Shown piece after piece: positions 30,688-43,894 of a stretch of DNA of 64,000 bases; positions within the stretch are counted from its first letter, which is position 1, and each line of letters opens with the position of its first letter. The notes below the pieces were generated by a model. That model saw only the letters and a program-made list of their open reading frames with translations. It was not told the DNA's origin and searched no databases. The DNA is from Climacium dendroides (Eukaryota > Streptophyta > Bryopsida > Hypnales > Climaciaceae): the NCBI GenBank assembly GCA_950106755.1, contig OX467083.1:28019029-28083028 (forward strand), written 5' to 3'. The position numbers were made by a program, and so were the translations under genes.

Positions 30688-33600
30688 TAAGTCTTGAAGG
30701 AGTCCAAAAGCAAGGGCGGCGACGAAGTCCATGAGCCAGGTGCCGCGATAGAGTCCAAAAGTAGGGGCCGTGATGAACGAAGCAGGGGCCCCGACGAACG
30801 ACAATAGGGTGCCGCGATGGAGTAGGACGCCGCGATGAACGGGAAAGGCTTGCTTGAACGATGGATGTGTGGACCATGCTTGTCTAAGTTGAGTCGTGTG
30901 GCGCTACACATGGGTGCTACCATAATAGCCAAAGGTGTTTTTGTTAGTGCAGGGCCAGCCACTTGCCCTCACTTTTATCCTTCCCAAGTAGGATTAGTTT
31001 AGCACCCTTTTATGACGGATTTGAATACCACCTAGCACTAATCTAGAAGCACGTATAGTCTATTATTGTATATGTAAACCACAGTGAACGCTCCAGGAAG
31101 CAACTTTTTGAGCGTCCCCTACACACACCTTTACATTTTGATTGATTTTGGACTTTGAAAAATTATTGCAAACACATTTTTGAAATTGAAAGTGTGGAAT
31201 TCACTCCAAAAATTTTAGTTCCTTCCTACTTACTAAACAAAAATATTTTCGGAGTTCTTCTGTCTGTTTTCATGCTCCATTTTCCTTAAATTCATGCTTA
31301 TGGGTGCTCCTACCTTGGTTAAATTTGACTTCAAGGTCTTTGTTGTGGTTGTTTTGAGTGTAAAAATAAAACAACCAATTAAAAAAAATTCACTAATCTC
31401 CATTGTTGCTTGTACCTCTTGAAAAATTTCAAATAATTTGGATTTTTTTTGGTATTTTTACTTATTTATGTTCAATTTTTGCAACAAAAATGATAACAAT
31501 TATAATTTTTCACAATTCAAATTGAGATTTCTCACAGTGATATACAATTCATAGTTTCAAGTAATAAAAATGTAAGATTTTTATTTGAACACAATTTAAA
31601 AGGCTAAATTTATTGTAGATATGATGTTTGACTATTTCACAATAGATCAAGTCTTTTAGGGGTTAATGACTTAGTAGAGTCAAGAGCCAATCAACATGCC
31701 AATTGGTTTTTAAAAAATATATAAAATAATCCACAAATTGACAAGATGAAGCATGAGTCATCAAGTATGGCAAAGACACTCTCTTAGTGTTTGGAGAGAC
31801 AATTTTAGCCTGACCAGGTTCCTTCCATCCTTATTCTAGTTTGTAGTGAACTACTTATTCCTCATTGGCCGTGCCCAAGTCTAGGCTAGGGAGCTTCTTT
31901 ATGAATGAGTGGTGAGGAAGCCAATCCATTTCCGACTACTTAAGCAATTGAGCATATCTAGAGCACAAGTATATTGCATGGAAAACTTCTTTGTTTGCAA
32001 AAGTAGATTTTAGAAGGATTCTATAAATTTTCACAACTTTATTTTCCGAAATAAAATTACTATGAGTTTTCTAAGTGAAGATTTTGTTTGTTCCATAATA
32101 ATCATATAGGTCATCCTATTTATGTCCAATGAATGTTTGCAAAATTGAAAGTTCTCTAGCCCAATTATAATGCACCATTTGTAATCACTACCTCATCTTG
32201 GACAGAAATATACCACCCTACATTGCCAAAATGGAGGAGGCTATGGGGAATGGGTTGGCTCCCATAATTGTTGTTGCACTAACAAAATATTGCATCAAAC
32301 CATCGATTAATACAAAAATTCAAACCCAATGTTGAAATACTTAATAAGTAAACTATCTGTACTATTAAGCCCTTAATACTCCAATGTCCAAATTTTGGAT
32401 GATGAACATAATGATTTCAAGGGCTTTTGTATTTGAAAAGCTACAAGGTAGTGCTGATTTGGCAATATGGTGAGATTGTATGAGCTTGCTAATTGGCCAA
32501 ACCATACTGTTGAATAGACACTACTTTGCACCTTCTCTAGCATTAAAATATTATATATTGATTTGACCTATGGTCTATGGGATTTTAAGATATATAATAT
32601 ATGGAATACAATCACCAAATCAATAGGCATGGCCAATTATGGTCATTAGAACTTGTAGCCTACCTTAGATGTCACTTCTACCCCCAAGGTGCATGGCTCA
32701 AGAATGAGCAAAATTGAACATATGATACTTTCAAGTGATCACAAAACTTCTCATTCATCCAAAACAATTCTTGACTCCTCCTTTTTTTTAAACTTTTTTA
32801 AGAATATGATGAATATGATGAAATTGGAGTAAATAATATATATTTATAAAGATATATGTAAAAATATGCAAAATTTCTAGAAAAGATTCAAGTACTAAGC
32901 AAAATAGTTGTTTCGAAATTCAAATATACAAATTTGTACTAGAATATTATGGGAATGTGGAAAAAATTTAGAAACTTTGATTGCACAGATTGAAAGATTA
33001 TAACATTTGAAGTTAGAAGAAAAAGTCTTTTTTCAACCTTGCTTGATAGGACCAATAGACTTTAATCCCTCTTAAAGTGAGATTTTTACGCTATTTATGG
33101 ATTTTTTTTACATTTGCATCTTGTATCATGAAAGTTACATATTTGCCAAATTTGAGAAATAAAGGAGTAATTTTGTACATGCTGCTTGATCAAAAAACAA
33201 GTTTTAGGATAGCATAATTTTTGATCTTGGCACCTAATAAAAAAAAATTCTAAGGAGGTACATGTTCACATCTTGTGTCAAATTTCATGAACATCTGACC
33301 CAAATTGACTTCATGAGAACCTACCCCAATTTTCAATTATCTATTTAACAAACAATTGGCTTGTAGGGGTTAATTGCAATATAAATTAGAAAATTGGACA
33401 AAAATTATAAATTCTTTTGTAGAGAGTCATGAAGCAATCATCTATAAGTTGATGAGTTATAGAACACTTTGGCCATTGCAACAACAGGCCAATATTTTTA
33501 CTTTTATTTTTTCATAGAACTCAACATCAAGTTTAAGTCTTTAAGCTTCATACTTGAATGGATATAGATAGAAGAGAAGTAAGAATAATGAATTTGAACA

Positions 33601-33739
33601 AATAGCAAGGAAAAAAGTTTCCATTGAGAACCAATTTATGAATAAACATTTAATGATTGATTCCCACCCTTCCAAACATTGTACAAAAAGAGGGATTTTG
33701 ATGATCCAGTGGATCTTGAGGTCAATTTGCATAAATGCC

Positions 33740-34430
33740 TTTTTTGAGTCACAATTTTCCAATGAGACTTAAGGTAAAACCACCCATTATCAACCACCAC
33801 CCACTAGTAGAAAACGCAGAAATTTCTATTGTTTCGGTGACGTTGTTTTGGTCACCGAACAACAGATTTCTGTTGAAATTTACAGATTTTTGTAAATTTC
33901 AACAGAAATTTGTTGTTCGGTGACCAAAACAACGTCACCGAAACAACAGAAATTTCTGCGTTTTCTACTAGTGCCCCCATTAGCAATCAATAGGGGGTCT
34001 GAAATTCAATAGAAGCTACGACTAATTTCCAAACATGAGCTCTTGATTTCCAACCATCAATTCCTCCATTCTCTTCATGACACATTTGCTTGGTTTGGAG
34101 TGTCAAAGTGAACAAGTGAATGAGTGGTTTTGGAATAGTCTACACATTGAACATGGATCTATACCAACTTTTGCCTTTTAAAATTCATAGTAATTTCACT
34201 TCGAGCCATAAAATTACCAAATTTTGGCAATCTCCCTCATTTCTATCTTTGCACTTGTAGAAATATTTCCTTTGACATATTGTACTCCACATATGTCCAC
34301 AATTGCTTATTTGGGTGGTTATGGGTGGTTCTACCTTATTTCCATGTTGAAATTTTGGATGATCATTAAAAATGGCCTAGAAAATAGTTCAACTATGCAA
34401 TTAAAACTCGGAGTCAGAAATGGACATCTT
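33740..34430 (+). repeat. Dispersed repeat family G copy 2, interrupted by a palindromic MITE
   Basis: Matches 4430-5020 in order: TAAAACCACCCATTATCAAC, a later AATTACCAAATTTTGGCAAT block with CCTCATTTCTAT, then GGGTGGTTCTACCTTAT. The CACTA-like palindrome (33802-33973) has inserted into it. Confidence 0.5.
33802..33973. mobile_element. CACTA-like palindromic MITE
   Basis: 172 bp, almost entirely an inverted repeat: two arms of about 82 bp with only two mismatches around a centre ATTTTT. The termini are CACTAGTAGAAAA, which fits the CACTA (En/Spm) terminal consensus in plants. The flanking triplets are ACC and CCC, compatible with a one-base-changed 3-bp duplication. Near-identity of the arms implies recent formation or insertion. 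Its RNA would fold into a long hairpin. Confidence 0.8.
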
Positions 34431-34539
34431 TGTTAACTTGGCTACTAGCAACACAAGAAATAGAAATAGATTGTTTTTTCAAAGTAGAAGCAAACCGTAT
34501 TCTTAATCTAAAAACAAGCACAAAGTTCAAATGAACTAA

Positions 34540-34860
34540 GGTAGGAGGTCCATAAGTCACCCATTAAGAGTTGAAACTAAATTTTTAGGAAATAAAGATT
34601 CTTGAAATATTTTCAGTAAAATTTCCTTGGAAAGACAAGTGAAATTGGTATCTAACCCAAGTTGTTTCATATTTTTTGGATCTTTGTGGAATTAGTTATG
34701 AAATTTTGAAGTTAAAATGGCATAGGGCTCTAAAATTGCATACCTTCTAAAATGTACACTGTTTGTACATTGCTAAAGGCTATGCAAAAGAAACATGTAC
34801 AAATAGTGTACATTTGAAGAAGTGGACAATTTTAGAGCCTTGAGTGGTTTTAAAACCTTC
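34540..34860 (+). repeat. Dispersed repeat with internal hairpin, copy 1
   Basis: An inverted copy lies at 56290-56625. The hairpin part (34725-34840) has arms GGGCTCTAAAATTGCATACC and GGCTCTAAAATTGTCCACTT (the second read as reverse complement), continuing with AATGTACACT-TTTGTACAT. The flank shares TTTTTGGATCTTTGTGGAAT-like and ATGGCATAGGG blocks with the other copy. Probably a MITE with its flank duplicated elsewhere. Confidence 0.65.
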
Positions 34861-35289
34861 TACCTTAAACACAAGATGTATGAATCTTTGTAATTGGAGA
34901 TTGTCTAGTTTCTGCAATACGAGGCTTGGGGGGGAGGTGAAATAGTGTTAGATTGCACCAAAAGAATAATTTGATTAAAAATGGCAATAAAAGATGGATT
35001 TCTAGTAAGATTGTGAATGTAAACAAAATTGTGGACATGTGATATGTGCTAATGTACTATTTTCTATCCGATATGTGGATGAATGTTGAAATTTGGAGCT
35101 CCACTGTAACATTTTATATCACCACTTTGGCACTTTATAAAAATGGGAAAAAATCCTAGTGCAATTACTGAAGATTTAATCTAGTCAATTGATTTTGTCA
35201 AGTGCTGCAAGTAACTTGTTGTGTGTTGTTGGGCTCCATTTGATTTGAATTGCAGTTTTGGATTATTTTTTGTTCTTTGGTTGTAAAAA

Positions 35290-35334
35290 ATTGGGCTACA
35301 CTATTCACTTGCACTTTGAATAGTGTAGCCCAAT
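35290..35334. repeat. Perfect 18-bp hairpin
   Basis: ATTGGGCTACACTATTCA and its exact reverse complement are separated by 9 bases (CTTGCACTT). No flanking gene is close enough to call this a terminator. Confidence 0.7.
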
Positions 35335-35481
35335 GGTAATGGGTGGGCCATTGATGCAAATGGAAAGGTCTTGTAGGTGGTAGAATTGGGTGGATGGGCA
35401 ATTCTATCTTAGTTGTAGATTTACAAGTTTTGTTTGGATTTTTACTCTTTGAGAAAGTAATAGCAAACCTATGTGGGTTAA

Positions 35482-35631
35482 AGACACTTGTTATATCTTC
35501 ACTGACATCACAATGTGTTGCTTTGTTTTGGAGATGGGCAAAGATGAGGTCTATAATAGACTCTTGTTGCATCTTCACTAGCATCACAATGTGTTGCCTT
35601 GTTTTGGGAAAGGCAAAGGTAAGGTCTACTT
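35482..35631 (+). repeat. Tandem duplication of a 76-bp unit
   Basis: Two copies, starting near 35482 and 35558, share ATCTTCACT-GCATCACAATG, then TGTTGC-TTGTTTTGG and GCAAAG-T-AGGTCTA. The overlapping open frames of about 90 and 149 codons here follow from the duplication and have no protein-like features. Confidence 0.6.
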
Positions 35632-37976
35632 TTAGTTTTGATATCACATGTGATATTAAATATTATTAGACTATTCATGATTTAAAGAATGAGAAATAGA
35701 TATGATAATTTTATTTTTACCTTTAATGTTATACAATGTTATGCAATCCCAATCAAATATACCAAATTTTTATTGCAAAATTGCAAAACTCCACTATAAT
35801 GTATTACTTCAAATGTACTCCAATTATAATGTATTGCCACAAATGTATTGCAATTACAATGGAGTATTACTCTGAAACATTGTCACTACAACATTGAAAT
35901 CTTTATAGATGGAATTTTGAAAATTTTTTAGAGATGCTTGTTGAAGGAACATGTGCTTATAGAAGTCTCCTACATATCTATGCAATCAAAATAAAAAATC
36001 TCACCATCAATATTTTTCAATAAATTATTTAATAAAACCATGAATATTAAATGAAACAATTTAGCCAAAATGGGGTTTTAGTATTTTGAATTTAAAATTT
36101 AGTGTACTTGATTGGAATTTTATAAAAATTAAATATGAATTATGTAAGACAAAAAATGTCAATTGTATTCTATATTATGCAAAATTCATTGAATGGCACA
36201 ATAGGCAAAATGTAAGATTATTGAATCTGATTGTACATTCATTTATGTTCACAAGAATGACAATGTAAGGCTTAGCGAGAATTTAAAAAATCCTTATAGT
36301 AAAGAACAAAACATGTCTCATGTCACCATTTATTGAAGAGTGAGAGTAATATTCTACATCATCAAAATAGGTAATAGAGTTTTATTTCAAAAATCAACAC
36401 ATCTTGCCAACCGTACTATTTTTCAAATTTGATGAAAATTCTACTAAACTTTGTACATCATAACTTATAAAGCAGACGCTTTTTTCAAACCATTTGACAA
36501 CACTTGGCTTCAAACGAATTTTTTTTGGCGAGAAATCTAACCTTTAGATGACTTGGACTCTTTTCATTCAAAGATGGGGATATTTTTTTAAGTGGCATTG
36601 GATCTTTGTTGAATTCAATTTGGTAGCTTGGCCCTAACCCTTCGGGTTTGGACTTAGTTGCTTGTTTTTCTCTAGCAGACTGTTAGTTTTGACTCCTCTT
36701 CTCTTGCCTTATTTTATTTTTTAAATAGAAAAGAAATTGATGATTTTGTAGTTGTAAGATTAGATTGTTGAAAATAAAAAAATTCACTAGGGACTAAGAG
36801 CATCCCCACCAATGAGTTCCATATTCTTAAAGCTTTAGGGAGAGGACCTCATATGCAGATAGAGATACAGAAATTCCACCGCACCAACCTTTATCAAAAA
36901 CCTGTATCTCTAAAATATACAGATTTCTGTAAAACTCTTCTCCAGTTATGTATCCAGAGGCTCATATGGAGAACTTGCGAGGTCTCATCCCTATTTGATG
37001 TTCCAAACTCAGTAAACAGATAGAGAAATGGAAGAGCTGGTGGGGATGCTCTAAGTCTTCTAGTTTGTGTTCTATTTCCTTTTATCATTGAAAATTGTCC
37101 ATGTGTTTCAAGAAGAGAAAAAAATTGATGAAAATGAGGTCAAATAATGCAACTGTACAAAGATATAAGCAAACCTGTCTAAAAATTCAAAAAAGGATTA
37201 TTGAGGTTAAAGGATTACTGAATTCAAAAAAAATCTACACTTTAAATGAGATTGATTGTTTGATTTGTTTTGTTTGTTATGGTGTGATCTCTATAACTGT
37301 GCTTCTTTTGGTTGCATTTTTGTTACTATCAACAAATTCTTTGTGAAGAAGGGTACGTGGCTTTGTTTTGTGGTGAATCACTCATATGGTGTGAAAGTTA
37401 TTGAATTTCAAATTTTTTATGAATTAAAAAATTTGAAAATTACTTTTTACTTTTGTTTTGGTTGTGGCTTCCACACGCAATGCACCCAAATTCCAATTCC
37501 GCCCTCATGTACCTGATGTCTACATTTTTTTGTTTTGAAATGAACCTCAGAGGGTACATGTGGGCTGAATGAGTTACATGCTTCCAAATGGGAATTGCCA
37601 CGTCAATTTTCAACAGGGTTTAACCAATTTCGTGACGAATCTCTGAAAAATTCAATTTTAGTTGCAAGGGCCTGCGGTCACTCTCATGACTGGCGGGATG
37701 GGATTAGGGTTAGGTCAATGCATCTCGCAGAACGAGAGAATCCGAGCATCACCTCCCTCCCTCGCGAGTTCCGATTACCGATCAATCGTGATTGACACTC
37801 AATCTGCACTACGCAAGCCGAATCATCCCGTGGATTTGACTTACTGGGGAAATTTCGATACGAAGAATCAATCTCCTTTTTTTGCCCTCTTCTTTTTGCC
37901 TCTTCTTTTTTCCTTTGGGATTCTGTTCGGAAGATGAGGCTGTAGTGAGGGGAACGAGTGAGGGCAGGGCGGAGCC

Positions 37977-38076
37977 ATGAGGTCGTGGAATGTGGATGCT
38001 TCAGAGCATTCTGCGGAGAGTTCAGTGCCTTGTGGAATTGAGGAGCCACGTCGGAGCAGACACAGCTCCACTTGTG
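37977..38076 (+). other. Possible leader exon upstream of the carrier gene
   Basis: A GC-richer stretch with ATG at 37977 and a 33-codon open frame that ends at TGTG/GTACGG, a plausible splice donor. It lies 1.2 kb before the carrier start at 39243 with no other gene between. It may be a 5' untranslated or alternative first exon. I have no evidence for the joining, and the peptide is not recognisable. Confidence 0.25.
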
Positions 38077-39242
38077 GTACGGTGATTTCTTGGATTGGAT
38101 TCTAGGCGTTTTGACGAATATTATATTGTCGAGTTTGGGGGAGTCGTTTTGCTAACTAGTTTAACGTTCTTGTTTATTCTTTGTCCACTTCCTGTGTTCG
38201 TGAGTTGTGAGGTCTTACAGATGTAAGCGAAAAAGTTGGAAAAATGTTCAGATTGACGCTGAGCTAGAAATTGAGAATGTTCCCCGAACGATGTTATTCG
38301 TAGTAGGGTTTAGCGCTAATTTGTCTCTGTTGCGCTCGTCTTCCTTGTACTTTCGGGCGAACTTGTGCGGAATGGGAACGGGGAACTCCAGTGAGAGCGT
38401 GCGGACCCGGCCGTGACGGCCAAGGTTTATTGCAAGTCTGATGAGTGGCTGGTCTGCTTACACCATTTACAGTCGCTTCCTTGGTCGATTGGCGTTACTA
38501 ATACCGTTTATGCCCGTCCTGGACTTCATTTTAGGGTTACATTTTGTTCCTCGCATTCATAGTCGTTTTATGAAGTGAATGCTAGTACGTTTGTTTTAAT
38601 TCAATTCTCAGAGTGTTATGTACCTGCATTCTGTTAGAGGAGGTAATTGACCTGCTGGAGGTCATATAGTTTCTTATTATTAAGGTTCGAACCGGACTTG
38701 GGAGATTTTGGCCTTTGGAATTTCCTAGAATTTTACCTAGAATGTGATTTAGAGTTTTCTCGGTTGCTTCTTTTAATCTTCTTGGACGGCCGACGTCCAC
38801 TTCGATAGAGAGCTTCATCACTTATGTTGCGAGAATGAATGATTATTCGTGTCTTGGTTAAGCGCACCTGCATCATGGATATGGCCATTTGAAATGCCTG
38901 AAAGAAGCTGCCAGGTTGTGAATTTCAGCTGGAATGCTAGCAGTTATCGCAGGTTGAAAAATATTACGGAGACGGGGGTGTACTCGACAATCTTGATTGT
39001 CTATCTAGGGATTATGGATTGCCTTTGGCACAGATGGAAGGCTTGAGGTGTTGATCTGCTTGTGCTTTCATTAGTCAGAAAGTGCTTGATTGCGTACAAG
39101 GATTATGAACCTGAGCTGCATTTTGTCAAGGAATTTTGGGAGTAGTTCGTATCAACTGATCTTGGGCGGCTTGATGAATTGGTTGTAGGATTTTGACGTC
39201 CGAGTTTAGACGTCCCGGTCTGGAAACTCTCTACAATATCTC

Positions 39243-42200
39243 ATGGTGGAGGAAAATGTTTGGAGCTCACGGCTCCAGACATCAACGACACCCACGACAT
39301 CGGCAAAGGGTTTCTTCTGTAAGTTCTGGATTCAAGTGAACTTGCTTAAGTTTCTGGGTTGAGACTTCTTTTTGTCTACATGGTTTATGTACAATGTCTT
39401 TTATGCTTCCTACGAGTGAATGTATGTGCAACTTTACGTAATCGATCATGACATTGTTGTGAGGTTTCTTTGCAATGTCAACAGCATGGAGAGAGTTTGC
39501 TTGGGGTGCTCTGGCCAGTGGGTTCGGAGAGACATTAATGCATCCGGTGGACACTTTAAAAACACGTATTCAAGGTGGTCAATCTGGAGTTATCTTGCAG
39601 GTATCGTGGTATTCTGATACTCTCTAAGAATAAATACGTCCTTGAATCTCTAACCATTAGCTCATATAAAAGAGCACCAGGTCATATCTACAGAAACTAT
39701 CGTAGTAACATGCTTGTTAATGTAGTTATCGTAATTCCCGATCGAATATCAGTTGCTTGACATTCTGAAATACTCCTGTATAATATCTCCGTCATACTGC
39801 ATTGAGTCATTTATCCTTTAGTGTTTCGTTCTCACATGTATTGATGTTTTAGTCGTTCTGCAAGTTTTCAGATCAATTCAATAGCTGTGTTGTATTGACA
39901 TGTGGCCGGATTCGGATGTGCTCGGGCTTTTGCAGAAGCAGAGCGACATTGGGCATGCCCTCAAGAATATTTTGGCCATGGACGGAGTTCGAGGTGAGTG
40001 TATTTAGTGCTTCATTTCAGTACGTTGACTTTTTGCATGCTAATTGTATTTCGCAAGCACAGCCCTATTTAATGCTCCTTTCGTGGGCTTGACTTTTGCA
40101 AGTTCCTTCCTCATAAACTTAAAATTTTCAAATACTTTGTCCTTGCTCTAAGGAGTTCTATTTGATATGTTGGAGATAGTCAAGCAGAAGGTGTGTTATA
40201 GCTTGGAGTGAACGTATTAGTATTTGCATCGGTTCAACTATCCATGTTAGTGATTTTATCTATCTGGTAAAGCTTATGTTATAATGAGTGGTAGAGTTTA
40301 AGAGCTTCCAAATGGTGTATTGGATGTGTATGTCCTAAGAAATAATTAACATGTTAATTATGTCAATAAGCTAGAACGCTATGGCTTATAATTTCTGCTG
40401 GTTATGTTCAGCTCTATACAGGGGTGTAGTACCAGGTATAAGTGGCTCAATGATAACAGGAGCCACATACTTCGGGTTTATTGAGTCTACAAAAGATTGG
40501 CTGGAGGATGAGCGTCCCAATCTGACTGGCCCATGGGCGCACTTTTGTGCTGGTGCTATTGGTACGGTCTTGAAACACTGCCCCTTTCATTGTTCTCATT
40601 GCTTCTTCGCAAATATGATGATTTTGTTTTTGCGTGATAAAAGCCGCAGCCCTGCTTTTGGTTCAAGAGATTGTGAGAGGTACTAGTTTGTTGTCTGTCA
40701 GTGCTGATCTTTGCCGTTGCTTTACGAAATCATTTAGCTTGTATTGTTTTCTTTTGTTCAGGTGATACGCTAGGTTCAGTGGTATACGTTCCATGTGAAG
40801 TACTCAAGCAACGGATGCAGGTGCTTTGGATGTGCAGTGGCTTCAAATTTACTATTGCTTATAGAATTTATTCGTAATTGTTTGTTGAGATTGCATCCAC
40901 CACTAGGGGAGTTCTTCCTAGTGTTTTGTTTAATATCTCTCTTTGGCCAGTAGTGCAAGCGCATATACAGTTGAAGCATACGTTTAAGCATACGTCTTGT
41001 CGTTTGGTTGAAAGACTTAAGAACTTGTAGAGCTGTAATAATGGGACCTGATTTCGTGGCCTTAACATCTGCCTTTCTCCCCTTGCATCGATTTCAGAAC
41101 AGAGGTTACACCATGTCCCATGTAGATGAATTGAATTTTCTTTGAGTGGATGAAATTAAATTCTCTTTGAGTGGATGAAATCAAATCCTCTTACCTTAAC
41201 TTGTACGGTATGGCAGATTCAAGGCAGTAGCAAGGGTTGGCATCAGAGACATGCACTATCTTCTAGATTATCGACACCAAGCTTGCAATACTACACTGGA
41301 ATACTACATGCAGGACGAGTGGTATTAAAATATGAAGGTCTTCGGGGTCTATATGCTGGGTAATTATTTATACATCTCTATATTACTGTAGATAGAGGCC
41401 GTGCTCTTAGCACAAAATTCTGTAACTAAAGTGTTGATCTACATGAGGCTTTCATTTATACTCCCTCCGTCCCGAAATGATTGTCCACTTTGAATGCCAT
41501 GTTCGTCTAAGGTTATTTTGGGTACGTAAAAAAAATACTTCCTTGCGGCTAATTTTATTTAGGTTGCAATGAACATATGCAATGTTCTTCATTGATTCTA
41601 GTGATATAAAATTTGGAACCTTTCTTAATTATGTTTTTCACAATATGGTCAATGAAATTGGCTCAAAAAAAATATCAACAAAATTGTGGACAATCATTTC
41701 GGGGCGGAGGGAGTATTATCTATCCGACTCATTTTTATTCTGCACTACATTTGTACATTTTATAAAGTCTGTTTTGTTATTTCATGTCTGAAATGACACA
41801 CGTCGGTGAGTAATAAGTTTTGCTCCAGTGAACTCATTGTGCCTCGTGGGGTTCATCACTGTGACGCATGGTGGTCCTAATGACATTCTGGCTTCATCAA
41901 TTGCCTCTACAGGTACTTGCCTACCCTTGCTAGGGACGTTCCGTTTGCTGGGTTGCAGGTGAGGCAATTTCCTCCCTGAGATACTGAATGGTACTGTTTT
42001 TTAACTGTCCTCCGTAGTGGTCCCTAGCTTCTTTTGAGTTCGGGAAGATGTTGAAATAATTATGCAGTCATTTTCATATGCCTGGGGGTTGTCAGCAGTA
42101 ACGAAGCAATTATCAATTTTATTTTACATTTTGGTCTTACCACATCATTGCTTGTGCTTTAGATTATGTTCTATGAGGGCATGAGAGCAGCGATCACTTA

Positions 42201-43484
42201 TGGACGAAGAGAGTGGTCTCTGCTTCCAGCTGAGGCCCAGAAGCACGAATTTACCTCATTTGAAGAGCTGGTAATGGGGGGAACTGCAGGAGGTAGTCCT
42301 CTCAATTCTCTCTTGTTTCATGTTCATTGTGTATCTGGCTTGATCTCAGGACTTCTGTAGTCATTCTTTTAGGAAGGATCTTCGCAATATTTTATTCAGA
42401 AATATATTCGAACATGAGCTGGAAGAGTGAAAAACATCATTTCAAGTCAGCGCTACCTTACATGCCTGTTACTTTTGTATATAATTACTTCAAACTGGTA
42501 ATACCTAAATTTCTATGTGGCATCTTTGAGAAAAATTCTGTCACCTGAGAACCGAAACTGACAGGCAGTTACGGTATTAGTGGTCATTCTAAAAATTTTG
42601 CAATGGTAAAGAAGATTCAGTAATCAAATTCTGCAGCAAGATACAATTGTCTAAACAGAATTCCACTAATTGGGCAGCTCATATTGATGTGATTGATCTG
42701 ATACTTGTCGTTTCTTGGAATTTCCTAATCTAACAATCCCAGGGATCGCCTATGGAGTTGTGATCAGAGTTAAGCTTAGTTGAGATGCCACTAGATTTGA
42801 GCTTCTGTTTTCATCCGGTAGGCTACCAAGGTTGTCATTTCCACACTGTGTTATGCTACTTGTGCAGGGCTGAGTGCTTTTCTTACAATGCCCATGGACG
42901 TCTTGAAGACCAGGCTTCAAATACAAGGCTCTAACATAAGGTTTGTGCTGCGTCAGTTTGTGCAAATTTCTTACTTTAAGGAATCTAGGATATTCACAAC
43001 TACAGGCATAGCAATAAGTGTATGCAGTGTGGGGATTACTCAGTCTTTAAACTTGCCATATAGATTTCATTACATTAGTGGATGCAAATAGGATCAACCT
43101 TTTAAGTATATTCTTTGCTCTGAACTACTGGATTTACGAGCGTTCAGTTTCCGTCCTTTCTCATTGCTGAATTACTTTAAACAATGTGTTCGTTTTATCA
43201 GATACAAGGGTTGGTTTGATGCATGGCAACAAATCTGGAGACACGAAGGATTCCGAGGGTTTTTCCGAGGAGCATTACCACGAGTTCTATGGTTTGTTCC
43301 TGCGTCAGCCGTTAGTTTCATGGCAGTGGAGTGGTTGAGAAAGGAGTTTAATACCCAAACAACTGTGCATATCGACTCTCAACCTGTCCATTCTAATGAT
43401 AGCCTGTCGGGTTTATCCTCCCAATCACAAATAGAATCAATTAGAGTTAATCCTGCACAAAAACAGAAGGCTTTTGAGCCTTGA
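39243..43484 (+). CDS. Mitochondrial substrate carrier (SLC25 family), ten exons
   Basis: Six-helix carrier of the mitochondrial inner membrane. Exons: 39243-39318, 39485-39600, 39936-39993, 40412-40561, 40762-40820, 41217-41359, 41913-41958, 42163-42292, 42868-42940 and 43202-43484, 1134 nt in all, 377 residues. Every junction is GT-AG and phases match. The three repeats each carry the signature after odd helices: HPVDTLKTRIQ, VPCEVLKQRMQ and MPMDVLKTRLQ. Other family blocks are GATYFGFIESTKDWL, GLYAGYLPTLARDVPFAGL, YKGWFDAWQQIWRHEGFRGF and FRGALPRVLWFVPASAVSF. By memory it most resembles the plant carrier group around Arabidopsis At1g74240; the transported substrate is not established from sequence. 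The N-terminus is short and lacks an obvious presequence, as is usual for carriers. The Ser/Gln-rich tail after the last helix is unremarkable. Intron 6 contains a MITE. No disruption seen. Confidence 0.9.
41461..41713. mobile_element. Stowaway-type MITE in intron 6 of the carrier gene
   Basis: 253 bp with TA on both sides (41459-41460 and 41714-41715). The left end is CTCCCTCCGTCCCGAAATGA, continuing TTGTCCAC. The right end, reverse complemented, is CTCCCTCCGCCCCGAAATGA, continuing TTGTCCAC. CTCCCTCCGT with a TA target is the classic Stowaway (Tc1/mariner) terminus. It carries no transposase. Confidence 0.92.
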
Positions 43485-43783
43485 TGCAGAACGAATGGTG
43501 GTTCTAGAGATTTAGCTTAATTTCTTCATTCAATCTGTTCCACATGAAGTCTCAGGAAAGCATAAAGGAATCACCAGCGGGATCTACAGTACATATGAAT
43601 GAGATTCGAAACGTACTTCCAAGATAGAATTGGGGACTATTTTTGAGCTGCAGGATGAGGTGGGATTAGGGTACGGTGGGTCGTCAGTCTTGCCGGGTCC
43701 GGTACTTGCACCTACCGAGGTACTCTAGACCTTTCAATCTTCCATGTAGTATTTCATTTTGCACTATCCAACAACCTATTGTA

Positions 43784-43894
43784 TGGTGTGATGTTTGATT
43801 TTGAGTAGAGGTTTGATGTGTGGTGTGATGTTTGATTTTGAGTAGAGGTTTGATGTGTGGTGTGATGTTTGATTTTGAGTAGAGGTTTGATGTG
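43784..43894 (+). repeat. Three tandem copies of a 37-bp unit
   Basis: TGGTGTGATGTTTGATTTTG followed by AGTAGAGGTTTGATGTG is repeated at 43784, 43821 and 43858, essentially without change. It lies about 300 bp past the carrier stop codon, so it may be in the 3' UTR or just beyond. The repetitive open frames on the minus strand are artefacts. Confidence 0.85.

Larger units (their letters stand above)
30691..37976. other. AT-rich intergenic repeats, no gene seen
   Basis: The first 250 bp are GC-rich with a repeated GCCGCGATG word. From about 31 kb the sequence is AT-rich with many diverged dispersed repeats, including a stretch at 32040-32290 that is related to 56020-56260 in the same orientation (shared GCCCAATTATAATGCACC and GGGTTGGCTCCCATAA-like blocks). 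No supported coding frame or RNA gene. Composition rises in GC from about 37.6 kb towards the carrier gene. Confidence 0.5.

Noticed and set aside
32365..33373. Possible 1-kb TTAA element (TTAAGCCCTTAATACTCC to GGGGTTAA)
   Set aside because: The two ends do not form a convincing inverted repeat; TTAA is frequent by chance in such AT-rich DNA.
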